From contig JH153798.1 of NCBI GenBank assembly GCA_000226015.1, positions 53,851-117,850 on the forward strand: DNA of 64,000 nucleotides, in the 5' to 3' direction. Source of the DNA: Mnemiopsis leidyi (lineage: Eukaryota; Ctenophora; Tentaculata; Lobata; Bolinopsidae). This document shows positions 49,497 to 62,600 of the stretch, piece after piece. The notes beneath the pieces are model-generated. The model was not told the DNA's origin. It ran no database searches and saw only the letters and a list, made by a program, of their open reading frames with translations. Within the stretch, counting starts at the first letter, position 1. Every line of letters begins with the position of its first letter. The position numbers were made by a program, and so were the translations under genes.

Positions 49497-50790
49497 CAAA
49501 TATCGGCCACATCATACAGTACTGAACATAATTCTTTAAAAAATTTTCTTCAGCCAATGATTACTTATAATGAATCGAATTTATTGCATCTACCTATTTT
49601 GCCCCTTCCCAATTAATCTAGAAAACCCAACGGGTTTTCTAGTAACATATATGTATATCTTACCATGTCACAGTAATTTATAATTTTCAGTTATTCCACT
49701 GTTAGTGGCAACCTTTAAAATTTTCACAATCTCATATTTTTTCTTAACTCAAATTCTTGAGGATAAAGTTAGCTGCATACTCAAGTTCCACCGTAGTAAA
49801 ATGTTGTTTTCGCCTTATTTTGGTTATTGACAGGCTTAGTAACGGACCTCGTCTTATAGCAGATTTGCCAATGAGTACATGAGTTTGTCGTCTTCATAGT
49901 TTTCAATCAGAATAATTTCATTGCATATAACTAACTGCAAAGCAGAGGCACCTGATTGAATGAAATCTGGTTTCGGCTAAGCTTGAGCTTGGTTTGGCTG
50001 AGCCTTGCCAATTCAATTATAAGATCTAATGGCATTCCTACTGTTGAAGAGTAATCTAAGGAGCCAATTGAAATTTACTGTCATCTCCTAAATCTATCGT
50101 TTTATAAGATAATTTTCTCTATGGTGTTCATATCCTGGAAACAATAAAAACTAGAATTTTACAGTAAAACATCCATCAGCTACAGAAATTTTCTCACAAC
50201 ATTGTAGGTATAGACAAATATTTTAGAAAGTTAAAGATACAGCATAACTAGATGTACATGAATATATGCTGCCATCAGCCACTAGTTTTAAACCAAATTG
50301 GGTTGAAAATTTTATATGTATATTTATAAATACGTGTACATGTAGAGATGTAATAAATAATCGAATTTCAAAACCATCTTTGACAGACCTGCAAATGACT
50401 TTAAACTTGTGGAGGCATGTGGCAGTATTATATTTTATAACTTGTTCCCAAATTCTTACATGTTCTAAATGCTTTTTCTAACATTCATATTTCATACTTG
50501 CCCAAGACGTTTCTTATTCGCTCAAGTTTTTTAAACTTTAATTCAACTGTTTGTAGTAGAGTACAAAGTTATAAAGATTATTAGATTATGTCAGATATAC
50601 ATCTACAATTACAATCTCAACATCACTTGCTTTAGTGTTCCTGGAAGGCCACAGAAAGAGAATGTTATGTAGTACGTTACTGTACTCAAAATCCAAATAA
50701 AAATGGTCAATCATAGATTAAAATTAGAGAAGAAAAGGGAGTAGGATTACCTAATTTTAACGTAACCCTCTCCAAAAGTTTGTTTATATA
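49497..50790. other. Convergent intergenic region
   Basis: 3' flanks of the opine dehydrogenase (+) and the GPCR (-). An AATAAA at 50143-50148 could end the dehydrogenase transcript. No ORF with a motif is seen. Confidence 0.5.
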
Positions 50791-51900
50791 CTAAGAAAGG
50801 GATTCAGTTTGATCATACTGAGTCACCTCCCGAATGTGGTGTCTCATCATGAAATGAAACTTAGCTATGACAAATTGTCTGAATTCTTTCATTCTTGTCA
50901 CGTAAATAATTGGGTTAAGCACTGCATTGATAACTACAAACAATACAAGGCAGCTATTCCAGCTATAGTAGTACATAAACACGGTATTATAAAAGTCCTT
51001 GTATGGATGCTTCTCGCTATCCGCAATGGTCAATGCACTCCAAACCCCATAAAGGACATAGTTAAGAAAGACAGGAACATTGCACAATATGTAAGTCACA
51101 GTCATTATGATGACTGTTACCGTTGCTCGACGGTGGCGCTGTTGAGACTTTTTGACGCTGACCCTTCTCTGGACATTGTTAGACATCTTTCTAGTACTGC
51201 GCACTGCCTGGTCTGTTTTATACATACGGGAGATGGAAAGAAAGCAGGAAATACATATTGGGATTATGGGCACCGCCAAGAGTATTATGTTGAAAAATGT
51301 GTAAAGGGGATAGATTGAGACAGTTGCATCTACTGGAACCATTATGCAAAGAGTATCTCTTTTTGTGTAATCCATTTGAGTTATATCTGCCATGTTGAAA
51401 GTAACTTTGGCCGCAATGAGTAGTATGGTATAGATAGCCATGCTGAAGAAAAGAATCCTCTTACTCAGAATATGCATGGGCTTCACAAGGATCAGCATCC
51501 GGGAAATGCTCAGGGTTAGAACCAAAAACACAGAGTAGTATGGCAGAACTTCCCAAAGAAAGCCCCAGAACCTACAAAACATGATGTTTTCAAAGAAGAC
51601 GGAGTCCCGTGACTTATCCATAAACACGTCGATGAGAGGAAAGCTAAAAAGGGTGATGCAGAGATCGACAAGGGCAATGTTTGAGTAGATCCACTTGAAG
51701 TATTCCCTGGTCGACCTTGCTCGGGCAGTTTGACTTGTGAAGTGGATAACGGACACAATGTTGGAGGGTATTCCAATGATCATCAGGATGATGTAGATCA
51801 CACCAAACAAAATTTCTGCTTGATTCCCATATGGTTTCGGTTCTAGGAAGTCTGATGTAGTGCCTATGTGTTCACCCGAGTGGAACTCTTCTGAGATCAT
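50791..51900 (-). CDS. Class A GPCR, single coding exon, 369 residues
   Basis: A seven-helix receptor. I start at the ATG at 51900 (MISEEFHSG); the frame is open four codons upstream to a TTTTTTAG acceptor-like site, suggesting a 5'-UTR intron. TM1 is FGVIYIILMIIGIPSNIVSV with the GxxxN pattern (N1.50). TM2 holds ALVDLCITL. TM3 begins at Cys in FCRFWGFLW and ends SISRML, so DRY reads SRM. ECL2 has LCIMVP, supplying the TM3 disulfide partner. ICL3 is basic (RRVSVKKSQQRHRRATV). TM6 has ILCNVPVFL, lacking CWxP tryptophan. TM7 is VVINAVLNPIIYV, a classic NPxxY. It looks like a rhodopsin-family peptide-type receptor; the ligand is unknown. Confidence 0.9.
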   Translation of the reverse strand: MISEEFHSGEHIGTTSDFLEPKPYGNQAEILFGVIYIILMIIGIPSNIVSVIHFTSQTARARSTREYFKWIYSNIALVDLCITLFSFPLIDVFMDKSRDSVFFENIMFCRFWGFLWEVLPYYSVFLVLTLSISRMLILVKPMHILSKRILFFSMAIYTILLIAAKVTFNMADITQMDYTKRDTLCIMVPVDATVSIYPLYTFFNIILLAVPIIPICISCFLSISRMYKTDQAVRSTRKMSNNVQRRVSVKKSQQRHRRATVTVIIMTVTYILCNVPVFLNYVLYGVWSALTIADSEKHPYKDFYNTVFMYYYSWNSCLVLFVVINAVLNPIIYVTRMKEFRQFVIAKFHFMMRHHIREVTQYDQTESLS

Positions 51901-52680
51901 TTTCTTTAACACCTAAAAAACAATGAAAACGTTATTTTCAGTCTTTTGATAATTTCTCTGTAAGTTTAAGATGTAAGTATCTTGGGAGTTGGTAAGAGAG
52001 TAAGTAAATAAATTTCGTTCACTAAATTTATGCTTTAAATTCAAAACAGTGGTTATGTGTTACATAATGTGGCCAACAAATTCAGGTGACTAACTAAATT
52101 CTCAACAAAGTCGATTCAATGCATTTAGAAACTGATGGGTTACTATGTAAAGACGTACAAGGCTTAATTTATCAGATATGATCTAATATTTTGAGCCTAA
52201 ACCAGAATTTGCCAATTAAGTTACACGTGTCACAGTCTCATTAAATGAAGATGTTGCCATTTTACTGGCCTCACTTCGTCTCACGACTGTGAGAAAACGG
52301 TTTGGGATTTTCGAAAAATTAGGAAACAGGATTCCTTCAAAGTAATCATGATAATTAATAATCAATCATGATATTAAAATTCTAAAAATTGATCAAAATT
52401 TAACCATTTTATAGCCCTAAAAAATCGAACATCAAGTGGCTTCGAAAATTGGGAAAATTAAGCACTAAACTCTGAAGTCTGAATATATATATATGCATGA
52501 CAACGATGTCACTCCATTATCAAATATGAGCTGTAGCTTGGGTAAGATACTGCTGGATTGATTGATGTTCTAGTGTGTAAAACTAAATATGTCCGGAGAA
52601 CGGACTCTACTAGTACCTTCGAGGCACGATCTAATTGCAATTGCAAAATTGTCTTTGATCTTAAGAAATTTTTGTTGGTT
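51901..52680. other. 5' flank of the GPCR gene, nothing recognised
   Basis: AT-rich. It should hold the 5' UTR exon(s) and promoter of the minus-strand GPCR. No TATA box or other element is convincing. Confidence 0.4.
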
Positions 52681-52700
52681 CTATTCCCAGACTAAAATCA

Positions 52701-53110
52701 AAGATCTTGCAAGACGTTTGAAGCTTGATGGTTAAGAAATAAGAAATACACGTGCTACTTGTCTCATGGGGTGATCAAAAATTAAAGAACCTGCAAAACG
52801 TTTGAAGCTTGATGGTTAAGAAATACACGTGCTAAATGTCTCATGGGGTGATTAGATCAGCAATGACGTACTCTAAGTTTATAGGAAGCTACCAAAACTA
52901 TCAGATAAGATCAGAAGCCAAAGATTGAAACATGCGGGACACTGCATCAGGCAACCTGAACTCTTAGCAAACGATCTAGAACCTGAATCATGGCAAGGTC
53001 AAGCAAAAAGCAAACCTCAACATATTAATAAATACCTGTCGATGTATTTACTTTTTAGGGGACTGAAACCAAACTGCAAACACCAATGCGGGATAGTTAT
53101 AACTTATTGA
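52701..53110 (+). mobile_element. LINE tail with internal tandem duplication
   Basis: The open stretch LSDKIRSQRLKHAGHCIRQP then ELLANDLEPESWQGQAK matches the common C-terminus of non-LTR reverse transcriptase ORFs (RRLRFAGHC...LLLWEP.HG). Just upstream, two direct copies of about 70-75 bp (52701-52774 and 52785-52851), each with GTTTGAAGCTTGATGGTTAAG and CTCATGGGGTGAT, read in fragments as the preceding part of the same ORF (LKLDG, SWGD). So the relic was duplicated internally after decay. The frame runs to TGA at 53108-53110. Confidence 0.7.
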
Positions 53111-55060
53111 CGAAGTATCTGTAATAGACCAAACTTAGTTTTTTATTTCTGACTTATTTATAATGAATGTGATAACGGGCACCGTTATATTTCAAGCGCT
53201 GCAGCCTGAGGGCAACAATGCATGAACATAAGAATTGGGTGGCCTGCAACACTAAAGGTTCAAAATATCATGCTAACAGCAGAAGTCAATACCTATCACA
53301 ATAACGATAATATGAACGCAATGGTCTGAAGACCGTTTACGTGACGGTTGAAACTTAGAACTGTCATGGATGGATCTAATAGTGTAATAATTCGTAAGAT
53401 GTCGCCTAAGATGTGAATCAGGCCTGCCTGCAATATTACAATATATGTTGACTGTTGCTTTAGTTGCAGCACCGCAAGTTGCCTGGAACATGACAGATGT
53501 TCTGACATAAAAGTGGGTGGCATTCTTCTGTTACCATTGGGCGACAGTTATCCGCCCGTGATCTAAAACTTTAATGCCTTGCTAACCTGAATCACTAACG
53601 CTCCTGTTCACTAGTCATTTGTAGACTGAAATAATCTTACTAAAACAGTAAAAAAATGATCGTGTTTAAGATTATAGTGGGAAAGTAATGGACACGTCTC
53701 TTTACTAAACGTAACAAGGAGCTTAGTAGCTCAACGATCGATTAGCACCCCGTCATTTTTCGCCACATATATAATACTCGTCTCGACATGTTTTGCCGGA
53801 AATTGCAGCGGTTGAGATGGTCTCGATAACAAAGTTAACCAGAGCAACAGGAGGACACCTCAAGAAGTGGAATCTGTCATTCTTAGATTAGACTTGATAT
53901 TAGCATAGCATTACTGATTCAAAATATGTCATCATGGACATGAATCTAATAATCGGGCTTCGTGCAGCAAGCTGAATTAGTAAACTACTGCACTATATAT
54001 AGAATAAGAACTATAAGTCAGAGTCTATAGTCTATACGAACGAAGTGTAGCAGACAAAAGGACTAAGACGATTGAAAGGTCGTCTAAATCTCGTCAAAGA
54101 GAAAATGCCAACCTCCTTAGCCAGCGACTTCAGGACATCTGGCTGACTATATGTATCTACATGAAACGCGATCGTTTATTCTACTGTAAATGTACAAAGT
54201 GTGCCTTTATTGACCTAGTTGAGGCCTTATTGGACAGCCTGCCAGATGTTTGAAACAAAGAAATTTAACAGAAGCTGATTATCTTTCGTGGTGACATAAT
54301 TCATAACAAACGTGAGTTCTATCTGTCAACCCTGGCAACGGTCCGCTGATTCCTGCTTTGAAATAGCAGTATGAAATATAAATGTTGCAGGCCGCTAGCA
54401 TTAAGATTTAACATGTCATATTACAAAGCTTTGTGCAATGCTAATTATGTCTCTGTAACGTTTGTTACGTTTAAACGTATAGTTACCTATTAGCCTATAG
54501 TTCAATTTACCATTTAATTTATCATAGTTTCATTTTGGCAAGAAATATCAATAAGCCAGTGGCCAAAGTTTATGTTACGATGGTCAACGTAGAGATAATT
54601 TCAGGGGTTCCATAATTTCCGGTTTCATCAAAATGCTCTCACTCAAAACTAAATCAAGGGTACCAACTTCGCTTCAATCTGAATATTGCCCACTGTTCAA
54701 CTGAATTTAAAAAGGAGAAGAAACCAACCAGACAGCAAAAACTCCTTCCAACATTGTGCCAGGTCGGACCGAGTCAACACTAGGTCTAGTATAAAGACAA
54801 TACTTGAAACATATGGCTTGTCTAATTTTCGGGTTTGTGTGATGACAGAGGACGTTGCAATGTTCATGTTATATTTCGGTAATTGTGGTAACATCCTGGA
54901 TAGAGAGGTACGTCGAGCTTTCGCCTATCGCTTAGACACCTCATTTTTATTATCAACTTAGTCTAGGTCGTAGTAACTTGTACTCGGTAGTGGTGAGGAA
55001 TAGTCAGTTACCCTGGTCGTTACCCTAGTAACAAGTTAGTCAAGTCGCACTAGCAACAAG
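53111..55060. other. No gene seen
   Basis: AT-rich sequence with short ORFs at 53273-53523 (-) and 54686-54961 (+) that carry no motif and no splice-supported context. Confidence 0.5.
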
Positions 55061-55180
55061 GTTGTAGTTACCAGTAACATTAGTTATTTTGTAACTGTAG
55101 GTTGTAGTTACCAGTAACATTAGTTATTTTGTAACTGTAGGTTGTAGTTACCAGTACCATTAGTTATTTTGTAACTGATC
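55061..55180. repeat. 40-bp satellite, left array (three copies)
   Basis: Three copies of a 40-bp unit (GGTTGTAGTTACCAGTAACA then TTAGTTATTTTGTAACTGTA) lie about 330 bp left of the gap 55514-56343. GTAAC/GTTAC inverted pentamers occur within the unit. Diverged versions begin around 54975. Confidence 0.92.
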
Positions 55181-55513
55181 ATTGTCATTAGGATTGTGCG
55201 CCGAAAATTTTACGAATTTTCGTAATTTGACTTTGTCGGTTTGTCACAGCCATGACTTTTGAGGTAGAGTAAAAATATTTCACACACCACTAGTTCAGAC
55301 TTTGGACTATTGATTCATCACATGGTGGTTACATTTAGCCGAGGTCAAATTGAGGCTAACAGCATGTCTTTAAAGGTGGGTTTGCGACGTGATTATCATT
55401 GCTTTGTAAGTAAAATATAAAGTGGGTGGCATGTCAGTTCGAACCTCTTGATCATTGCGATTTAGAATCTGAAGAAAAGAGGGAAGATTTCTCTATTATG
55501 AGAGGGTAAAATG

Positions 55514-56343
55514 NNNNNNNNNNNNNNNNNNNNNNNNNNNNNNNNNNNNNNNNNNNNNNNNNNNNNNNNNNNNNNNNNNNNNNNNNNNNNNNNNNNNNNN
55601 NNNNNNNNNNNNNNNNNNNNNNNNNNNNNNNNNNNNNNNNNNNNNNNNNNNNNNNNNNNNNNNNNNNNNNNNNNNNNNNNNNNNNNNNNNNNNNNNNNNN
55701 NNNNNNNNNNNNNNNNNNNNNNNNNNNNNNNNNNNNNNNNNNNNNNNNNNNNNNNNNNNNNNNNNNNNNNNNNNNNNNNNNNNNNNNNNNNNNNNNNNNN
55801 NNNNNNNNNNNNNNNNNNNNNNNNNNNNNNNNNNNNNNNNNNNNNNNNNNNNNNNNNNNNNNNNNNNNNNNNNNNNNNNNNNNNNNNNNNNNNNNNNNNN
55901 NNNNNNNNNNNNNNNNNNNNNNNNNNNNNNNNNNNNNNNNNNNNNNNNNNNNNNNNNNNNNNNNNNNNNNNNNNNNNNNNNNNNNNNNNNNNNNNNNNNN
56001 NNNNNNNNNNNNNNNNNNNNNNNNNNNNNNNNNNNNNNNNNNNNNNNNNNNNNNNNNNNNNNNNNNNNNNNNNNNNNNNNNNNNNNNNNNNNNNNNNNNN
56101 NNNNNNNNNNNNNNNNNNNNNNNNNNNNNNNNNNNNNNNNNNNNNNNNNNNNNNNNNNNNNNNNNNNNNNNNNNNNNNNNNNNNNNNNNNNNNNNNNNNN
56201 NNNNNNNNNNNNNNNNNNNNNNNNNNNNNNNNNNNNNNNNNNNNNNNNNNNNNNNNNNNNNNNNNNNNNNNNNNNNNNNNNNNNNNNNNNNNNNNNNNNN
56301 NNNNNNNNNNNNNNNNNNNNNNNNNNNNNNNNNNNNNNNNNNN
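55514..56343. other. Assembly gap (830 N) next to a satellite
   Basis: N run ending directly in the 40-bp satellite, while its left edge is unique sequence. It probably represents a collapsed satellite array. Confidence 0.98.
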
Positions 56344-56640
56344 CTGTAGGTTGTAGTTACCAGTAACATTAGTTATTTTGTAACTGTAGGTGTAGTTACC
56401 AGTAACATTAGTTATTTTGTAACTGTAGGTTGTAGTTACCAGTAACATTAGTTATTTTGTAACTGTAGGTTGTAGTTACCAGTAACATTAGTTATTTTGT
56501 AACTGTAGGTTGTAGTTACCAGTAACATTAGTTATTTTGTAACTGTAGGTAGTAGTTACCAGTAACATTAGTTATTTTGTAACTGTAGGTTGTAGTTACC
56601 AGTAACAGTAGTTATTACGTAACTGTAGGTTGTTGTTATT
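56344..56640. repeat. 40-bp satellite, right array (seven to eight copies)
   Basis: The same 40-bp unit as 55061-55180, nearly identical between copies, with one 1-bp length variant at the second copy. Homogeneity points to recent expansion. Copies degrade rightwards after 56600. Confidence 0.93.
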
Positions 56641-59600
56641 TTAGTTACTAGGTCGTATCTTGTTACCGAGCAACTGTCTAGGTCAGCGAGATTCCCACAA
56701 CAGGCTGGTTTCTGTTGACACATACGTCAACTTGAAAATTATTTGTACAAATTTACAGCAAACGTTGCCAGGGAAAAAAGCAAGTCCCTATTTTGAACAG
56801 AGAATACATAATAATCATAGGTCTTATTCTATGGTAAACAAAAAACCTTGTAGCGATACCATTAATATCACATATGTGCTAATTACTATAACAGGCCGTA
56901 ATCAATCCCTGATATATCGCAATTACCAAGCTACTGCCAGCATAATTATAACGGAAAACTGGTTAATTTTCGTTAATGGGTCTGTACTTACAGCTCTGTT
57001 CTTGACAGCTAGTGATGATTGTCTTGAAGATACCAAATGTATTTTCTTGAAATCATGCCAAATGTTTTTTGCCTTAAAATCACAGATGATAAATATTTCA
57101 ATGCCTCAGTTTTTATTTGCGGCGTAGCTAACTCTGATTAGAATGCCAAATTAAGATGGCCAGGCGGTGAAACAGTATTATGGATTCTGCACGGCAACGA
57201 TTCTTTAAATCACGGTGTAAATTTGAGTAAGCGGTATTATAGATAAACAATGAGCTGTGCGTTATTTCTGTGAAAATGATAAAATATGAAATCGGCCTGT
57301 TGAGTTTTATGCTGGCTCTTGCCAGTCTATATTTGAATGAGGAAACAGCAGTCATGGCAGATAATTCAACATCGATAAAAAGGAAAAAGTAAGCAATGAT
57401 TTAAATGTTTGAAAAACCACAATGCACAATAAGATGATGTTGCGATCATTTGTCAACTTTATAAAGCTCCATCCCTCACGTACACCACACAAGGAATGAT
57501 CATTAGGACGCCTATCAAATAATTATTGTTCGACTCAATGTGGCTCCTTTGTCCTCCCCCAAAAATTAGGTATTTAAAAGTAAACTCCCGTGTGGCAACA
57601 AGACAAGATTCAGGTTGAGTTTACACGTGCAGGCTAGATGAGTTCCTGTTGTTAAGTCTGGGGCGGGTCGTTTAGAGGGCCCACACGGTCGCTCTAACTA
57701 AGACAGTTGCTTAGCAACGGTGAGAGGTGGGCAGGTCACTAATGATACTTGGGAATCTGCACCATCTGGCTCTGAAAGAAGAAGGTGGGAAGTCTTGCTG
57801 CTCTAGGTAGTGCTTCCACAACTGCCTACGTACTAGCCTTACTGAGCTACTCACATCCTCAGCAACGATCATCTTACTCATTCTCATGGCAGTTTTGTGA
57901 GCCGTGTAACGCACTAATGTAGGTGCTCAGAATTTACTTTTGAAAGTAGGCAGTGTCTACGATACTTAGAGTTAAAGTCAGGACTGGGGAGTGAAAAGCA
58001 GGAAAGGAGAGCAGCAAATATCATACTAAATATCATACTAAACAAGCCGCCGCTAAATCCCCATTACACTATTTAGCAGGTTTCAGTATCAGGTCGGTAT
58101 AAACTGGCAATACCAAGATGACGGCTTAGCGCCACCAAGGTGACGGCTCTCAGTCGTGACTAAACACCTAAAGGGGGTGGTTTACAGGGGAGTACTGACA
58201 CTTGTTGTTGTACCTTCCTGGTGAGCATGGAGGGTAGTGATCTGGTTGCACAGAGAGAGAGAGAGAAATCTAGCGGAGCAACGACACGTCGTCGTACAAC
58301 TTAGAAGTGAATGTGACTGTGAGGCTGCCATCGAGAAATAATTGTGATTTTTAAAGTGTCGATAGGCGAGGTGTGTTCGGCTTCGAGCCAATCAAAATTG
58401 CCGTGATCATCTTAAGCATTCGGTCATCTTACTAAACAGTTTTCTTCGAGATGTAATCTAAATTTGACAGTCAAATCTTGAAATTGCCCCAAGCTGTCAT
58501 ACTATTATTTGGTGATCATTTGTCATTCTGCAAGTCAAACAAAGCTATCATGTCAAACAGCTAAGAACATATGCAATATCGGTAAATCAATACTGTCAAG
58601 GAACGTAAAAGATATATAATGAAGCAATTCATCGCCCAAGAAAGTGACATTTCTTGCTAGGAGAGGTCAACAGCGCCACCATAATATAACCTCTATTTCA
58701 CCTCAATATTTCTGTAAGTAAAGTAAAGCCAGTGACACTGGCATATCGTTTTTTGCTGTCTAGAGAGTTGCAAAATATAAAGAAAAATAAAAAAATAAAG
58801 TTTGCTTGAATTTTTAGTTAAAATGATCAATTATACCCCGTTGCAAGCCATGTTGTCTAGGCTCTGGAGATTGCGAAATGACCTCGTGGTATTAGATTGT
58901 GTTTAGAAATATTGGACGGCCAATTAATCTGAATCACCAAAGGGAGCCTTACAATCAGGGAGCCGTTTGAGCTGGGACATGTACTGGCCATTTCATCTAT
59001 ACCTTGAACAATCAAATTTAAAGACTGTTGTTTTATTGAACTCACACTTGTTGTTTTGTAACTAACGACTTAGCAACGTTGAAAGGAGACGGATTGCAGA
59101 TGTAACATTCATACATTATTGTTAATGTTTGTGGTATACGTGTGATTATAGTCCTGGATATATTGCTCCAATTCGTACAAGTTATTGTATAAAGGTATGA
59201 ATCAATAATGTCAATGATACGCTTGGTAATTTTGAAATATGGGGGCAACTTAATTTTTTTAAAGTCAATGCGCATTTAAGAATGAATACTGCAAAATTTG
59301 GAAAATGCAGATGGCTATGAAAAATATGCATACAATGTCAGGGCGATCCGGACATTATGCAAGCTGTTGCAAGAAATTCGGTCGTTGGTGGCACAATGGC
59401 TCTGGAAAATATTGATTTATTCCAACATTATCCAAAGCTAGGGCAGCGCTACTTCGTAGATCAAAAACAAACTAAGCACGCCTTAATGACGACTTAAATG
59501 CTTTACCCCACATGTTTTATACGTGCTTCTATATATAACCAGCTCCGGAAACTGCTGATCTGCAATAAACCTCATGGTATAAGAGTATAAGGTTTATCGC

Positions 59601-62600
59601 AGATCATGGTATCAATATCGGGACAATAGTGTTGCTGGCAAACATGCACACCGTTCGAACCTTGATATTATTCGGTGTGGTCAAAAGAACTTAAGTCTCC
59701 GTCTTAAATATATCGGTGACAAACCGTATAAATTCATGGTAATTATGCATGGTGCCGTCAACGGATGGTTATGTCAGCCAGACAAAGCAACAGCTTAACG
59801 AGCTAATTTGAATCAAACAGGGGTTTAAATGTGGATTAAATGACTGGTTAAATTTGACACCCTTATTATAAGATTATAGTGCCAACTTTGAATATATCAT
59901 GCGATATTCTAAACTTGCAATGCGTTTCAGCAACACAATTTTAAAGCTAGCGAAGCGTATGTTAAATGACCAAATAACTGAAAACACTAAGTAAAAGTTA
60001 ATGACTGTTCTCGATTCGCAATCTAGCGATACTAGTAAAGTTAACGAAGTTATCACTGAAAAGTTGGGGCGGTAATAACGAACTGAGGAACTTGGTCAGC
60101 TGCCTACTCTGTAATCATTACTGGACACAGAGATGGGAAGATGGAAGATTACTCAACCATGAAATGGCATGAAGCGTTGGCATTCGGCAGTGAGGTTCAA
60201 TTGAATGAGGGGGCCCTGATTTAATGAGATTCAATCAATCTCCCCCCAACTCAAATTGGAGTAATCAAGTAATCAAAAGTCAATGGAAAGTTCTATAAAT
60301 CATTTGGACTCGCCACGCGGTGTTCAGAGCACTGTTGTTGAGCTAATTTCAAAGGAGCAACAAACCAAAATTTTATTACCGAATTCCATATTCACTTTTT
60401 TCAAAGGACATTCAATCCACCGCCATTTGCTAAAACTTTAAAAAGATAATGATCGTTTTGTATGTCAAAAGAAGGGACAAGGTAAGCTATATTGAAGCGT
60501 CAAAGACTTGTAGATATTAATCATATAAAAGTAGGTAAACCCAATAAGACAGAGCAAGCAGGAATGTGCATATTGTAAATGGTAATACCCGTGTTTATGT
60601 CCGCGGCAGGTTCAGTTGACTCTAACTACTGCTGTCATCTACGACGTGACACGACATAACTTGTCATCTTACCTATATTTAACTACTTAAGCATTCTGTT
60701 GCACGCATAGCCGTCAAGGCACCGTTACCTATGTGACAGAAGGGTTATTGAAGAATGGCGGGTATCACATGTCTTAAAGTTGGAACAGGGCAGCGGCGTG
60801 TGTCATATAATAATAGAATATGATGTTAAGGTTACTTGGGGTATGTTATATTAGTTCTTAGTAGTAAATACTAGTTAAATACTATCGATCAACCTCAAGG
60901 CTCAAGTTTAATTTTTAATTATAGACTTTTAAATAGCAGACTTCCATCATTTTGAATAATAGATCTCAGAATGCTTGTCAGTGCGAAATTCTAGGCATCA
61001 CGTTCATCTAATTTTAGTACCGACAAAATGCAAGAAATTCCGAAATGTAACTCATTAGACTCGTTAGTTTTTACGTTAGGTTGGAAACCAAAGTCATCTA
61101 CGGACCAATTTCTTTATCGAGAAAAAGATTGTGTAATTATAAACATATTAAACATATTAACAAGAACAGTTTAAGGCTACAGAAAGCCATAAGAACCGCA
61201 CAAAGCTACACAAACTACTGGACCCAGACCCCCAGTTTCCCTGAATTATGAGACCAGAAGTCCCTCTAGACTTTTCACTGCTAGTAAGTAGTCACTAGTC
61301 ACTAGTTATTAGTCCCTGTTGTGCGGTGATGAAAAGCAATGTTATGACTATTGTGAAGGAGCTTGGGTTGTAGCGGTTAGCCGTCTTGTCATTGACGATT
61401 GGATTCTATGGAGCTATAACAAAGTGTAAATGGTTGACCTGTTGTCTGTGAAATTCTGGTCGGAGGACAGTTGCGGTGTGGCATATTGTTTGATACGCCA
61501 ATAAAGTTTAAATCATAATGTAATAAACTCATTAACAGCAATTCCTCGATCGGCAAATACTCAAAAAGGCAATTTGTGATTGTGAAGAATAATTGAAGAA
61601 TCCTTTTTTCATCCCATAAACTTTCCAAGCTGCCAGAATTCTTTCGGATGCAGCCTGTCTTTGCGTTTTTCAAGCATATCGGGCTTGAAAACCAGTCGAC
61701 CACATCATTAGATCATGAGTCTTTAAGTCAACCACTTTAAGCATTGGTTTCGTCTTTAGTGCCACTAGAAATAATTTCACTATCAGTTTGCAAGTATATT
61801 CTTCGATCTACGGATGTGACTTTTAACAGTACAATAGTAAATGGAAGTTCAAAACTATGATATGTAACAACTTGAAATAACCAATGGTTACCAATGATAA
61901 CTAATGGCTTAAATCTTGTGAATTTCAAAAAACTCCTCATCTCTTGAAGTATTATATAGTCGGGACTGTTGTTTTATCAACCAATATATCAGCAGACTAC
62001 AAAGTAAACTGATCAACATTAACAATAAGCGGCCCTTCCTTTTACATGGCTTACCAAGACCTTGTTGTCCCCATATATTTGAAAATTGCACAAATTGTAT
62101 GTGGGGAAAGAATAATTAGGACATTTTGCGGTCAGTGAACCATCTACGTCTATATTTATATATATTATTCATGTCCTAACATTCTAAGTTCTTCCATATA
62201 AATCAATTTCATTGTCCGCACGTCATAGTCATTGTTATTGTTGAACCTCTGTAGTAAGTCAAAAGATAATTATGTCATTACCAATGTGATGCTTTTAAAG
62301 GACAATCTCTTTGTTAGAACGCAGAATTAGTTCAAGCCTTGGACAAAAGTTTAGGTTGCACATTTGAAAAATTCAGGGAAGTTAAAGGACAAACTTTGTG
62401 CCACCCTTCCCTCTCCAAAATGGTAAGTAGAAGGGGTCGTAAGTAGAAGGGTGGATGCCAACACACTTAGCGTCCAGCTTTACTGAAGTACTGAAGAAAA
62501 TAGCAGATTCCGAGCACACCAACTTGCTGTCAACTTAATTACCAAACCAGCCGACAAATGCGGCATTTAAAACGGGATATCACCCCAACTTTGCTGTCGG

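Noticed and set aside
55452-56448. ORFs of about 280-330 codons
   Set aside because: They consist of N; no sequence supports them.
56660-57127. 155-codon + ORF
   Set aside because: Opens with TTG, contains no recognisable domain, and is AT-rich like its flanks; possible but unsupported.
57711-57960. Minus-strand exon-like stretch ending at a GTGAGT donor
   Set aside because: The acceptor is weak and no second exon could be linked, so it was not called as a gene.
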